DNA of 64,000 nucleotides from Paguma larvata (Eukaryota; Chordata; Mammalia; Carnivora; Viverridae). The stretch spans positions 35,807,332 through 35,871,331 of the forward strand of contig CM057843.1 in assembly GCA_030068075.1 (NCBI GenBank), in the 5' to 3' direction. Of this stretch, positions 33,645-45,139 are shown one piece after another. How positions within the stretch are numbered: position 1 is the stretch's first letter; every line of letters starts with the position of its first letter. The translations under genes and the position numbers were made by a program. The notes below the pieces were generated by a model. That model was not told the origin of the DNA and did not search any database. It worked only from the letters and a program-made list of their open reading frames with translations.

Positions 33645-33760
33645 CTGTTTATGGTTGAGGAAGCCCTTGTTCAAAGAAAGGAAGGGATTCACCCACTTTG
33701 TGAGATTATCAGTCACTAGACAAGAGCAGAACCCAGGACAGGGTTCCCAAGTGAGAGACA
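33645..33760 (-). mobile_element. MIR fragment
   Basis: TTTATGGTTGAGGAAGCCCT, AAGGGATTCACCCACTTTGT, AGCAGAACCCAGGACAGG. Confidence 0.55.
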
Positions 33761-34436
33761 GATGTCACACTCCAGCTGTCACCTGTGCTGCCTCCTACTC
33801 CACACCATCCCAGGGAACAAAAGATGGGACTTCCTTCCTGGCACCTCACGCCACTCCCTCACGTCTCTCAACCTCAAGGCTTGATGAATTCACAGCCAGG
33901 GTGGCAGGGATCTGGGGGGGACTCTGGTTTCGAGGCGACATTCTGGCTTCAGGACATCTCCGGACCACAGGCATCTTGGTGACAGATTGGTTGTGCCTCT
34001 CTGCGGACACCACAGCCAGCCCCCCTCCCAGAGTCTCCTGCCTGCCTGAGAAGCCCTAGATCTGCCTCACTTCTCTGCTAACGTGACAGCTGGAGAGAGC
34101 TGGGGGCACCCTGTCACAGGGTCGGGTCCCCAGGGCGCCTAGAAAAGAGGAAATTTGTAGCGGTGCCTGAGGTATCCCCATCCCAAACGTCTACCTTCGT
34201 CTTAATGTGCGGAAGGCAGCGGACACCCTGAGGGGCGGGGTGGAGCCAGGGCCACCCTGTCCACCTGCGTCTAGTTGGTGAGACCTTGGCGTCCTGGCAG
34301 CAGGCTTGTGAGAGCTCAGCCATTCTCAAGCTGTGAGCTGGGGTTCCGGGGCTTGGGGCAGGGGAGGGGAATGCAGGGGGGAGGTTGGCTGAATCAATCC
34401 CAGCTGGCTGGAGGAGGCAAGCCCGATGTCACGGTG
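33761..34436. other. Unique intronic DNA
   Basis: GC-rich, no gene or repeat recognised. Confidence 0.4.
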
Positions 34437-34560
34437 GAAAACATGGGCTCCAGTCCCAGCCGGGTCACCGACTTTGTGACATTGGCCAAATCACAGGAAC
34501 GCTTGGAGGCTCAGTTTCTTCTTCTGTAGAGTGGGGCCGGGACGCAGATGTCAGTGCCGG
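34437..34560 (+). mobile_element. MIR SINE fragment
   Basis: CATGGGCTCCAGTCCCAGCC, GACATTGGCCAAATCACAGG, GGCTCAGTTTCTTCTTCTGT. Confidence 0.75.
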
Positions 34561-36060
34561 GCTCGTCGGCGGTGTTCAGGGCTGCCAGTCTCTGCTTCCT
34601 CCAGCCCGCAGCCTGACTCTCGGCCGCTGGCCTTGTGGGAGGTGACCGTGTAGCTAGGGTCCCTCATGCCATCCCCAGCATTGGAGGGGGGATGCTGGGA
34701 GCGGGGTGTGAGTTTTGGTATCAGGGTATAGCTCACAGATTGAGCTCAGAGTCCCAGAAAGTGAGGCTGCAAGAGTTGGAACCCAGTCTCCACCAAGCCC
34801 TGCCCCTGGGAGAGCCTCTGGCTTCTAGCCACCGGTGTCCTGGGCCTGCCCCACACAGCCTGGTGGCTCATTCCAAGGTGGTCCCTGGGCATGTGCCGGC
34901 CCTTTCATTCCGTCCTGGATTGGGCTCAGCCTTCCTCCCTGGCGGAATCAGGGTCAGCCACGTGTGACTTCAGGGGCACCAGGAAAACCCCTGCCTGCCA
35001 AATGTCCTGTGTCCCCAGCCCTAGCTGCCTACTGGCCAATATTCCACCATTAGAGACTAGTTCCTTTGGCTCGTGACCTCATACCCATTTTTCAGTTATG
35101 AAACCTTATGACTCATTTAAAAGCTTTCAGGACCTGGGGGGCGAGGGGAGAGGGAGAAGGCAGAAGAAGAGAGGGGAGACACAAGAAGGTGGGGATAGGA
35201 GCAGGGGGAAGCAGGTACTTCGCCAGCCTCAGAGTCTGCAGAGGAAGGCCCAGTTGTGAGCCCAGGGAGGCCCCAGAGAGAGAGAAAGACTCAGGGAGGT
35301 GGGGCAGGGCGGGCAGAGGCAGGGAGAGTTGTGAACGTCCGGTGGGAATTTGCAGGGGGACTGTGGGAGGGGTGGCCCGCTGGGGGCGGGGGGGCAGGTG
35401 TCATATAGAGGTTTCCAGCCCTCTGCCTGGGGTGGGGTCTTTGCAGCCAGTTCCAGAGGTGAAATAGACCCAGGGCAAAAGCATCCTTCCTTTTCTGCTG
35501 CTCCCCCTTCGCTGTAGCCCGTAGCCGCGTGGCGATCAGTGTATCCTAGGGTGGTGTTCTCTGCGTTCGGAGAGCCTGGGCTCATCACGCTGGCTGTTTA
35601 AAGCTGTCCGTGGTAATTTGTTAGGTCAGCAGAAGGCCTGGGCCGAGCAGGGCCAGGGGAGCGTGCAACCCCTGTGATTCCCCGGACGTCCCGCGGCCTT
35701 CCTCAAAAAGAGCAAAAGCTGCGTAATTCACTCAGACCCACAAGTCTCCTGGGCTGCAAGAGGCCTGGAGGCGCAGGGCTCGGCTGGGATCGCCCGACAA
35801 GGCTTGTGGAGGTGGTTCCTTGCCCAGGTGGGCGTGTGGTCCTGAGAGTGGGGGCAGATTTTGTCAGGTGTAGGGACAAGAACTGACCGTCCCTGTCTAA
35901 GAGGCAGCCAGCGCCACCGGGGTCCACAGAAAGCCTGGAGCGTGTCCTGGTCCTGGCTCCTGACGGTGCAGCAGTGAGCTGTTTGCAGCCCAGTGAGAAG
36001 GTACGGGTCACCAGTTATGACCTGTTGGCCGTGAACTCCCCAATGACAACCATGTTTTTA
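34561..36060. other. Unique intronic DNA with purine-rich tract
   Basis: No gene recognised. 35130-35350 is strongly G/A-rich on the plus strand (many GGGGAGA and GAAG units), which explains the repetitive open frames there. Confidence 0.4.
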
Positions 36061-36115
36061 CAAAAATTGAGATGTAATTGACATTTAACATTATATTCAT
36101 TTGATAAGCATTCTT

Positions 36116-36325
36116 TTATTTTAAGTTTACGTATTTCGAGCCACGGAGAGCGTGCAGGTGCACAATAGGGGGAGGGTCAGAGAGACAGAAGGAGGGAGAG
36201 AGAGAGAGAATCCCGAGCAGGCTTTGCGATGTCCGCACAGAGCCCGATTCGGGGCTTGAACCCACAAACCGCACGACCTGAGCGCAAGTCCGACTCTTAA
36301 CTGACTGAGCCACCCAGGCGCCCCG
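36116..36325 (-). mobile_element. Carnivore SINE
   Basis: Reverse copy with head GAGCCACCCAGGCGCCCC. Flanks TTTGATAAGCATTCTT (36100-36115) and TTTGACAGGCATTCTT (36326-36341) are a 16-bp duplication with two mismatches. Confidence 0.9.
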
Positions 36326-36409
36326 TTTGACAGGCATTCTTGGAGATTATTTTCAGTGATCTCTGTTCTTATATAATGATGATGCTGCTGATGGCAGTTC
36401 TTCATTCCA

Positions 36410-36960
36410 GTGCAGGCATTTATTGAGCACCTACTGTGTGCGTGGTGATGACTGTTCTGTGATGGAAATACAGCTGTGGTGTGACCGGCGTTCGGGACCA
36501 GGTTATTTTGCGGGGGCTGTCCTGTGTGTTGTCGCGGTATCTCTGGCCTCTGCCCACTAACTGCCAGTAGCATCCATCCTCCCATGGAGTCAACCACAGA
36601 TGCCTCCAGACGGGGCCAAGCATCCCCTGGCGGGGGGGGGGGGGGGGAGGGGGTCAGACTCGCCCGCAGTTGAGAAGTGCCGGGGATGCAGCTAGGAACA
36701 GAACAGACGAAATTCAATCCTGTTCCCTTAGGAGCGAGCGTTCTAAAGAGGGAGACGGACGATAAATACGCTCCCGAGGGAAAATTTAGCAGGCTGTCCG
36801 TGAGAATGGCAGCGAGAAAGACAAGGCAGGGTGGGAGGTTTAGGGTGCCGTTTTCAAAGGGGGCTTCTACCAGGTGTGACCCAGAGGCTGGAGGAAGAGG
36901 AGGGAGAAAGTGAGGCAGCCATCTGGGGAAAGAGCCCTCCAGGCAGGGACAAGAGAAAGC
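36410..36960 (-). mobile_element. L2-like element split by MER20
   Basis: TTTATTGAGCACCTACTGTG at the left and, after the MER20 insert, GCAGCTAGGAACAGAACAGA, AATTTAGCAGGCTGTCC, GAGCCCTCCAGGCAGGGACA at the right read as one old L2-type unit. Confidence 0.5.
36497..36685 (-). mobile_element. MER20-like DNA transposon
   Basis: GGGGCTGTCCTGTGTGTTGT, GGCCTCTGCCCACTAACTGC, GATGCCTCCAGACGGGGCCA, CGCAGTTGAGAAGTGC; with a run of about 18 G (36631-36648). Confidence 0.8.
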
Positions 36961-36984
36961 CTAAAAGCAAGGAGGACACAGGTG

Positions 36985-37110
36985 GCCGGGTGGCAGTGGG
37001 CTTCCGAACCATGTGGAGGCGAGTTCGGATCCCAGCTCAGTCGCTTAGTGGCTGTGTGTGGCCGTGGACTAGTGCCAGAGTCTCTCTGCGCCTCGGCTTC
37101 TGCAGGGACT
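36985..37110 (+). mobile_element. MIR SINE fragment
   Basis: GTTCGGATCCCAGCTCAGTC, TTAGTGGCTGTGTGTGGCCG, CTCTGCGCCTCGGCTTCTGC; the match survives despite several CpG gains. Confidence 0.7.
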
Positions 37111-37384
37111 CGTGCCCTGTCCTCAGCCGCCCCCCGCCCCCGCCCCGCTGCGGCCCGAGCCAGCTCCCGTGTCCCCCCTTCTCCATGCACGCACCACGGG
37201 GGAGCCAGAGGCCCCGCCGCGCCCTCCCCATCCTCCCAGCTCCAGGCTCTTGTTGCGGACACGTGCATCTCTCCACCGAGCTGCAGCAACGCCATCTGGT
37301 GAGGTCAAGGCCGATATCTTGGGAGGTCAAGGGAAGTTAAACTAACCTCCAGCTGCCTCTTGCTCTCCGTCTCTGTCTCCGAGG

Positions 37385-37490
37385 GCTGAGGAGATGGAGC
37401 CAGAGACATAAAGCAACTTCCCCGAAATCACAGGGCCGATAAGTGGCAAAGCGGGTTGGAAGCCAGGGGTCTCTGACGCTCAAGGGGGCG
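37385..37490 (-). mobile_element. MIR SINE fragment
   Basis: AAAGCAACTTCCCCGAAATC, CAGGGCCGATAAGTGGCAAA, GGTTGGAAGCCAGGG. Confidence 0.7.
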
Positions 37491-38539
37491 GGCTTTCACT
37501 GCGCAACTCCGCAGCAGCAGCAGCCGAGGCAGAGGAGGCCTTAAAGAGAGGGAGAAAAGCCTTGGGGGGGGGGGGAGGAGGGACGAGGCATTTCAAAAGC
37601 TACTTTTTGGAAGGAGGTCATTAAGTTTTCATGACCCTCCTTGTTGGCTGTTTTCATTTTCTTGTTTTTGAAGGAGTTTGTGTTAGGGCAGAACAGTTAG
37701 AAATGAGACTCATCGTGTGTCATTACAGAGAGTACCCTCTGAACCGGCAGGAAGAAGATGTGACCAGGGGTGGCGCTGGCGACGCCTCAGGCAAACTTCT
37801 GCTCACTTGGTGTTGCTGCCCAACGTGGCGTTCCCCTCCCCCCCCACTCCCAGAGGTCAAGGTCAGGCTGCTTGGCCCACCACCAGCAAGGATGCTGCAG
37901 GAGGCGTCCCTGCTGCAGGGCTCTGGACGTGCACAGGCCCTTCATGCGGAGAGACATCGGGCCGTCGACTCAGGCACTTGCCCAAGGGCGGAAACTGAGG
38001 CAGCTGGCACGGGTTTGGGAGGGGAGGGTTGGATGGAGGGTGTTTCTCTTGTGTGGAAAGGAGCCAGCTGCCAGCTGGCCCTGGATCAAGGAGGCAAGAA
38101 CCCCTGGAATATGCCAGCATTCCGGCTGCCCTCCCAGTGGGGATTTTCGAGCGAAAGGCACCAGCTGCACCAGGAGCTTGGCACGGAGGGCTCGGCCGGG
38201 CAGGAAGGAAGGGGGACACCCACGCGCTCTGGGGACCTGAGATGATGAGCCACAGTATATCCGTGCTGTCGGCTCCAGGGACCGACGCCCTTGGGAGCAC
38301 GGGTCCCCGGGTGGCTCTCCCATGAAGAGGAGACAGCAGGGCTGGCTGTAATAGAAGCTAGCAGCTAGGGTGCTTCTCCTGGGCAGGGTCCCATGTGAGG
38401 TCCCTGCTGTCCAGTCCGTACTAGATACACTTACTGTCATGTCTGCCTGCGCCCCAGGAACCGCGCTTGCCTGGGAAGCGTCGTGGAGGATGGAAACCCA
38501 TCGGGAATCCACCCTCCCCCCCCCCACGCTGGGTAGTGG
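37491..38539. other. Unique intronic DNA
   Basis: No gene recognised. A run of G near 37563-37574. The 204-residue plus frame (37631-38245) has no signal peptide, domain or splice support. Confidence 0.4.
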
Positions 38540-38625
38540 GTGACTCCATCGTCACTCCTCACGACCCTGGGCAAGTGATTTTGCCTCTTGGAGCCTCACT
38601 TGCCCGAGTTGTGAAAGGAAGGGCA
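38540..38625 (+). mobile_element. MIR SINE fragment
   Basis: GACCCTGGGCAAGTGATTTT, GCCTCTTGGAGCCTCACTTG. Confidence 0.6.
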
Positions 38626-38934
38626 GAGGAGTTACCACGCGGGGCTGGCGCAGTGATAAAATTAAAAGGGAGACAACGGACATCAGACGACATCAGACAA
38701 CAAAACACGATCAGTGTGTCACGGCCTCTCGCTTTGTCTTCCCGGGCCTGTGGACACGGAGCCTTGTCACACCCTCGTCGTGGTGTCGCAAACAGGTTCT
38801 GCTGAAATCCGAGGCCAGTGGGTCCTTCTGGCTACCTCGTCGGTGACCTCGGCACCAGAGGCGTGGCCCAGTGTGAAGGCAGCGAGTATAATGATTGCTC
38901 CCGCCCGGGTCCCTTCTCTGGGTCTCCCATGCTG

Positions 38935-39095
38935 CGTGCTCTGCTGACCGGATCTCACTGCCAGGCGACTCTGTGAGGTCATTATCATTAACCGTGTCTC
39001 ATAGGTGAAGAAACTGAGGCCCAGAGAGGTCAGTTAGCTTGCCCAGAGTCAGCCACATCGTAGGTGGTCGAGCCAGAATTTAAACGCAAGGAGCC
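38935..39095 (-). mobile_element. MIR SINE
   Basis: GTGAGGTCATTATCATTAAC, GAAGAAACTGAGGCCCAGAG, TTAGCTTGCCCAGAGTCAGC, GAGCCAGAATTTAAACGCAA. Confidence 0.85.
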
Positions 39096-39215
39096 CAAGG
39101 GCCTTTCAAGGTCCTTGGAATTTGTAAAAAGGAAAATGTATCCAAGTCACGGGGCCCAGGGTCTGACTCTTCCAGAATTCTCTTCTCCTTCCCTTCCTTT
39201 AAAGCAAAAACACTT

Positions 39216-39401
39216 TGGGACACCTGGGTGGCTCAGTCGGTTAAGCGTCCGACTTCAGCTCAGGTCATGATCTCATCATTTGTGAGTTCGAGCCCCATGT
39301 AGGGCTCTGTGCTGACAGCTCAGAGCCTGGAGCCTGCTACGGATTCTGGGTCTCCCTTGCTCTTTGCCTGCCCCCCTCCCTCAAAAATAAATAAACAAAA
39401 T
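39216..39401 (+). mobile_element. Felid SINEC_Fc
   Basis: Forward copy, slightly shortened in the TCTCT body. Flanking TTTAAAGCAAAAACACTT (39198-39215) and TTTAAAGCAAAAGCACTT (39402-39419) differ at one base. Confidence 0.95.
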
Positions 39402-39439
39402 TTTAAAGCAAAAGCACTTCACCAGACAGGAACCAAGGT

Positions 39440-39690
39440 GATATAATAGACTTAGTTCAGGGATCACTTCCTCCAGGAAGCCTTCCCAGATGTTCCTTAG
39501 TTAGGGACCCCTGTTTGTGCTTCTGCGGTATTCCCGGCACACCTTTGTCAGCCAGCTTGCCCCCCCAGGACCGCCAGCATCCGTTCCTTTCTGCCTTCCC
39601 CAGGAGGCCTGGGGCTTGCCAAGTGGTGCCTCCCATCTGCTCGTTTAATGACATTCGCTCCCACTGGTCACAGAAATCCAGGTCCGGTGT
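39440..39690 (+). mobile_element. L2 LINE fragment
   Basis: CACTTCCTCCAGGAAGCCTT, CCCAGATGTTCCTTAGTTAG and GTGCTTCTGCGGTATTCCCG fit the L2 3' region. Confidence 0.6.
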
Positions 39691-40146
39691 TGCCTTTGCC
39701 CTTTGCAGATCTGCCCTCACCCACGAAGCTCGGGCTCACTAGTAACACTCCCGCTGCCTCCCAGAGGTCAGTTCCCAGGCGTTAAAGACAAGTTCGGGAC
39801 TTCTGCCCCCCGGGGTCCAGGGCGCGAGGTCTCTGGCTGCTCCTGGAGACAGCGGAGTATCTGGTCCCAAATGCGCAGTGACAAGACCTTAAAAACTTGT
39901 CCCCCTGCCCCGCGGCTGCAGGACCTCGGCCAACAGAGGCCGAGTTCTCTGACGTGAGGCCAAACTGGGAGGGAGGCTGGAGTTTCCTGGGCAGTTACTT
40001 CGTGCCGGCTCTGCGCCCAGCTCCGGGAGGCTAGACCTCCTCTGATCCGCCCGGCAACCCCCCTCTCCCCCGACACAGCAGTTGCTTGTGTGCGCACACT
40101 TTGGGCACGCACTCCTTAAATTGCGGCGAATCGTGCTCTTTGATAT

Positions 40147-41040
40147 AAATAGATGCAAGCTTCAGGGGGGTTCGTGGCAAAGTACACATCACAGAAAATC
40201 TCCCATTCAAACCCTCTGAAAGTGTACAATTAGGTGGCACTCAGCCCGTTCGGGCACTGAGCAACCGTCACCACCTTCTAATTCCAGAACTTTGTCATCA
40301 CCCCCAAGGGAAACCCACCCACCAAGTCCCTCCGCCAAGTCCCTGGCAACCACGAAGCTGCTCTCTGTCCCCATGCATTTACTTCTTGCGGGCCTTTTGT
40401 GTCTGGTTTCTTGCGCTCGGCGTGATGTGGTCCCCGCTCGTCCGTGCGGCCTCCGGCCTTTTTGTGGCCGGATGATATTCCATCGGGTGGATGTATTGCG
40501 TTTCCTGTATCCATTCGTTTCGTGTATCCATTCGTTCGTTGCTGGACATTTGTTTAGGCTTCCCCTTTCGCTATTATGAATAGTCCTGCTCCGAATACAA
40601 GTATTCCAACACCTGCTTTCGGTTCTCTTACGTACGTCCCTAGGAGTGCGTTTGCCGGGTCCCAGGGTCCTTCTGGGGTCGGCCTCTTGAGGCGCCGCCA
40701 AACTGTTTTCCACCCGATCGTACCATTTTACATTTCTCGAAAAAAATTTTTAATGTTTATTTACTTTTGACAGAGAGACAGAGTGTGAGCAGGGAAGGGG
40801 CAGAGAAAGAGGGAGACACAGAATCCGAAGCAGGCCCCAGGCCCCGAGCTGTCCGCACAGAGCCTGACGCCGGGCTCGAACCCACAAACTGTGAGAACAC
40901 GACCCGAGCCGAAGTTGGTGCTTAACCGACTGAGCCCCCCAGGCGCCCCCTTTTTACATTTTTACCAGCAAACGTACGAGCGTTCCGGTTTCCCCACATC
41001 CTCACCAAAACCTGTCATTTTCCCGAAGATCTTTTTAACT
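40147..41040 (-). mobile_element. Ancient L1 3' UTR, split by a SINE and rich in CpG
   Basis: L1M order is clear: TTTTGTGTCTGGTTTCTTGC, GATGATATTCCATCGGGTGG, GCTGGACATTTGTTTAGGCT, GCTATTATGAATAGTCCTGC, CTAGGAGTGCGTTTGCCGGG, CGCCAAACTGTTTTCCACCC; it resumes after the SINE with TTTTTACCAGCAAACGTACG, GTTTCCCCACATCCTCACCA. Unusually, many A/T positions of the family have become G/C and CpG. Confidence 0.85.
40736..40951 (-). mobile_element. Felid SINE nested in old L1
   Basis: Reverse copy with head GAGCCCCCCAGGCGCCCC; duplicated L1 bases TTTTACATTT at 40726-40735 and 40952-40961 prove the insertion point. Confidence 0.95.
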
Positions 41041-41049
41041 GTAGCTACC

Positions 41050-41165
41050 CAGATTCTGTAAGCACACGGGAGCTCAGAACAGTTAAGTAAGTTGTCCAAG
41101 GTCACACAGCTGTTCGCGGGCAGGGCCAGAGCCTGAGCTCACGTACTCTGCACCCTTGATGGTGA
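41050..41165 (-). mobile_element. MIR SINE fragment
   Basis: AACAGTTAAGTAAGTTGTCC, AAGGTCACACAGCTGTTCGC, GGGCCAGAGCCTGAGCTCA. Confidence 0.8.
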
Positions 41166-42004
41166 ACCTCTTCTTCTCCAGCGCTCACATGAAACCGGGG
41201 TCGTAGGCTTAAGGTTCCTAGGAATGTCACTCTGTTCCCGGCTCCCGACTCTGCCCCTGGCATTTCCCTGCCAACATGGCTTGCCCTCCAGACAGAGGTC
41301 CCGCCTCGTATGGTGCCGGGAGCAGCTTCCTGGCACCATGAGCAGGAAGCGTTGGCATGCCAGGAAGCTGTGCCCTCCCCCATGGGATAATACATTCAGA
41401 CACCACCCACCCCCAGCCATCGCCCTGGGAGGCAAGCGGCTTCTTGCATAAATCTCGCTTGCTCTCAAAATAGGTGGCTGTTCCCTGGCGGGTGACCTTC
41501 CCTGTACCTCTTCATCCTGGGGCCCCAAGGTGCCTCGGTCAGACTCGCCTCGCTTTTCCGGAGAATGCCCGGTGCCCTGGGGCTGGCGAATGCATAGCAC
41601 CGAGGCCAGCTCCATCCTTCCCTTCCGGGGCACGAGGCGCCTCTTGATGGAGCCCAGGGGGTGGGCCGTGAGTTTGTGGTCAGGAGGCCCCCGTTATTTC
41701 CTGGAGGCGGTGATGTTGTCTCCTGGAGAAGGTAGGCAGGATTCGCTCTGTGCGTGGAAAGTGCCCCCCCCCTTTTTTTTCACCTTCTGCCTCAAAATAG
41801 CCTGATCACCGTCCCCACGCACCTTCAACTCCAGCCCTACCCCGAGACCACCTCTGGTCTTGCTACTGCCCCAGAGCAGGAATCTTGACCTTTCTCCTGG
41901 GTCGTAACCCTGGTAACCTGGACCACACAGCCCGACCCTCCTGGATGCCGCTCCTGTTTGGTGCTGTGGAGCCACTCGGGCTCTGTGGTCTCGGAAGACA
42001 GGCA
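41166..42004. other. Unique intronic DNA
   Basis: GC-rich, no gene or repeat recognised. Confidence 0.4.
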
Positions 42005-42190
42005 CAGAGCCCACACCTACCTCTCCCCTGGCTGTGCGACCTCAGGCCGGCGGCGTGCCCTCTCTGAGCCTCAGTCCCACGCGAATGGGGAATGTCAAGG
42101 CGGCACTCACAGAGTCATGACGGCCGAGGGAGACTGTCGTGTCGAGAAGCAGCTGGAACACCGCCCGGTGTCGGCAGGAACTCACAAACG
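42005..42190 (+). mobile_element. MIR SINE
   Basis: CCTGGCTGTGCGACCTCAGG, CTCTCTGAGCCTCAGTCCCA, GAATGGGGAATGTCAAGGCG. Confidence 0.7.
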
Positions 42191-42604
42191 CTAGCTTCCT
42201 CCATGCTTTCCCTCCCTGCCTTGGCCAAGTGCTCTGCCTGACCTCCCCTGCCTGCTCGATGGGGGCCCGACAGAAGTGACCCTGGCACCCCGGGACCTTC
42301 CAGGTCCGCTTGCTGCCCGAGCCCCAGGTCAAGGTCTGAGGCCCTCGTTCCAAGGGAAGGCCTTGTCAGCTCCCCTTTCTGGGCCTCGACGCTCTAGAGC
42401 ACCCGTAGCAGGAGTCCCCACCCGCCTTCAGGTGCAGAAGCTGCACGGGGAGTTCCAGCGCGAGACCCTGGCCGCAGCGACGGTGCGTGTTGGTAGACCC
42501 ACGGCGGAACTATGATCAGAGCAAACCCGAATGCGGGGGCCGCTCTGGGCTGGGCGCCGTGCTGGGTGACCGCGCGTCACCCAGTGCTCAGCTCCACGAG
42601 GGGG

Positions 42605-42735
42605 CTCCACTTTTCTCCTCTCTGTAGAGATGCAGAAACCGAGGGGCAGGCGGGGGGGGGGGGGACGGCCTGCCCAGCGTCACTGAGCAGATAAGTGACG
42701 GAGCAGGGATTCGAACCCAGAGCAAATCGGAATGA
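42605..42735 (-). mobile_element. MIR SINE fragment
   Basis: GATGCAGAAACCGAGGGGCA, TGCCCAGCGTCACTGAGCAG, CAGGGATTCGAACCCAGAGC, with an inserted G run near 42652-42663. Confidence 0.75.
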
Positions 42736-43059
42736 AGGACCCTTGACTTTGGTAATTTCTTGGGACACGGCCCTTGGTGTGAACTTGCAGTGGGCGGGTC
42801 CGTCTACCTCTCATGCTTCCTTTGCTCTGGGGCAGTGATTGCCGAGGGCCCAAGAAAAAGGGCCCCCCAAGGTGGGGGCCCCCACTCGGCCCTCCAGGGT
42901 TTCAGCCCTCTGAAACCTTCTGCGAGACGTTGCTCCAGGTTTCCAGGCACCCCTCTGCCTTTCCTTCCTCCTACTTCCACAGGAAACTTCCAGAAGCTTG
43001 AGGGGCAAGCCGCTGCCGAGGGCCAGGAGCTGTCTCAAGCCCCACAGACTCTATACTGT

Positions 43060-43150
43060 ATTTCATCCTCTTAGCACCTGTACCGGGAGGTATCCTCTCC
43101 AGTTCCTCGTTGAGAAGATGGAGGGCCTAAGAGGTTAATTAAAATGTCCA
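43060..43150 (-). mobile_element. Probable MIR remnant
   Basis: TCATCCTCTTAGCACCTGTA and GAGAAGATGGAGGGCCTAAG; weak. Confidence 0.4.
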
Positions 43151-43159
43151 GATGAGAGC

Positions 43160-43200
43160 ATGCCCTGCACACCGGGCAGTATGCCCTGCACACCGGGGGG
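43160..43200 (+). repeat. Two-copy 21-bp tandem repeat
   Basis: ATGCCCTGCACACCGGG occurs at 43160 and again at 43181, diverging only at the 3' end of the unit. Confidence 0.9.
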
Positions 43201-43519
43201 CCGGAGGCCCCAGGCCAGAGCTTGGCTGATGCCGGTGCCAGGTGTGGGCAGGGCCCCGAGTGTGAGTCACTTCATGCTCTCCTCACCATGTTCCTCAATT
43301 CGGTACTGCGACGGTCTCCATCGGGAACAAGTCTCTACAAATTCGAACTAAAGTGTTATTGGCTGATAAATAGCATTATTTGTACCAGTTGGATTTCAGC
43401 TCAGCTTTGAAGGTACTTGAGCCCAAGGCTGGTAGGAATTTTATCTCTGCAAGAGAGATGGGTCTGGGGCTTTGAGAGAAGCCCCGCCTCCTTTAACCCT
43501 CTTCCTTTACCCCCCCCCC

Positions 43520-43920
43520 CATCAGCCGTTGACCGATGTGCAGACTCTGCTGAGCGGTCCCCTGGTGCTGTGAGCGGAGAGGAGCGAGGGCATCGAAATC
43601 AGATAAGTGGGTGGCCCTTACACATTGATCGAGAACTCGTTGTCAACCCAAGTGCCAGCAGGCAATGGCTGGCCATTAAGGGCGCACCTCCGGCTTCACC
43701 CAGCTTCAAGATCAATTCATATCAAAGCCACAGCCGACGTTTGTTTTCTGCCCTGCTTCTGGGGAGGGGAAAAAAGCGCAGGAGGCACAGAAAAGAGACA
43801 TCATTCTCCATTATTGATTTCTCCCGCTCCCTCTCACTTCCCCCTCCGGGTCGGAACGTCTGTCTCCCTCCCGATGAATATGTCATTGTGGGAAGGAGAA
43901 GGGGCAAACTCATCATTCGA
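43520..43920. promoter_or_regulatory. Candidate intronic enhancer
   Basis: Unique block inside a 277-residue plus-strand frame (43417-44250) that I judge non-coding. Sites include CAGATAAGTGG (GATA type), GATCAATTCATATC, CCATTATTGATTTCTC and GAATATGTCATTG. The surrounding 43900-44200 is GC-rich. Confidence 0.3.
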
Positions 43921-44250
43921 GGGTCCCGGAGACACCGCACTGGGCAGGCGGGGCTGCGGGAGGGAGTGAAGTCGGCCCAGGGCCGGAGGCAGAAGCAGCC
44001 CTCCGTGCCCGGTTCCCGCCCCAGGGAGAGGCGGATCCAGCACCGGGGGGGGGCCCCTGGCACCGAGTCCTTGGGATCGCACTTCCTGGCTGAGGGGCCT
44101 CCCAGGGCTCCGTCCTGGGGTCCGCCTGGGAAGGCACCCTGCCTCTTTGGGGTGAGCGCAGGCAGAGGACTGTACCCCAGAGGATGCAACTTCAAGTCGT
44201 CCGTGGGCAGGACGCCTCTCTCACCTTTGGTTTTCTCGCCTGCAGAGTGA

Positions 44251-45139
44251 ATTGCGCCCTCCATCACACCGTCTTCCTAGACTCAATAGGAACATCCAGG
44301 GAGGTCGGAAACCTGTAGGAAAGCGTTCGGTAAAAACATCATTAATGCTGAGGGTCAAGGTCAATGCAGTCGGTCAGCAAACACTTCTGCGCTCTGTGGT
44401 TTCTCCCTGTTTGCCTGATGACCGACCCCGGGTCCCTGGGTGTATGACCTCTGTGGGATCAGATGGTCAGACTGCGAAGGTGTAGAGCCAAATAAGCAAG
44501 AAAGAAGACGAGGTAGAAGACTTCGAACCCGTTCTTCCTCTAGGAGCTGGGTCCCAGGACAGCTCCCTGCCAGTCTGCCCAGCAGCTGAGTTCAGTCAAT
44601 CATCAACGAGCTAGTAGAGGGGGGAAAGCAAGGCAGGAGTCTGTCCTGCCTTTAACCCCATGATCCACTCCACTCCGGAGAGTGCCCACAGGTCTGCCGG
44701 ACTCCCCAGCACTCCCAGGCTGGTGCGGCTGCTTGCTTCACACCGTCCTTGTGCCCCCCGCCACCCCCCCACCGACAGCCCCGTTTCTGCTGCTCTCAGC
44801 CAGGGACTGAAATTGACAGGGGATGGGGGCCTGAGGACCCCATTAGTGGCCTGCGGAGTTCCATGTGACTTGGGCATTGCAGACTGAGGTCAGTTGTCCA
44901 TTAAGCTATGGGACCGAACACTCCACTTAGCAGCGTATATGGGACACGGTTAAATAATGAAAATAAAAATAGAACATTGCAAGAGCCTGGGGCTGGCTGG
45001 CTTATGCCCCGGGAAGAAGCAGAGAAGGCCATTCCCGGGAGAGGGGAGGCAGTTCACCGCCAGGCTACCTCTGCCGTGAAGCTGCTCTGGTTTAAAGTAT
45101 ATATATATATTTTTATATCTAGGTCATCTTTTGTTAATT
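44251..45139. other. Unique intronic DNA
   Basis: No gene or clear repeat. Confidence 0.35.

Noticed and set aside
37631..38245. 204-residue plus-strand frame
   Set aside because: No domain and no supporting gene structure; overlaps other frames of similar length.
43417..44250. 277-residue plus-strand frame
   Set aside because: No domain, signal peptide, splice or family similarity that I recognise; a minus-strand frame of 181 residues overlaps it.
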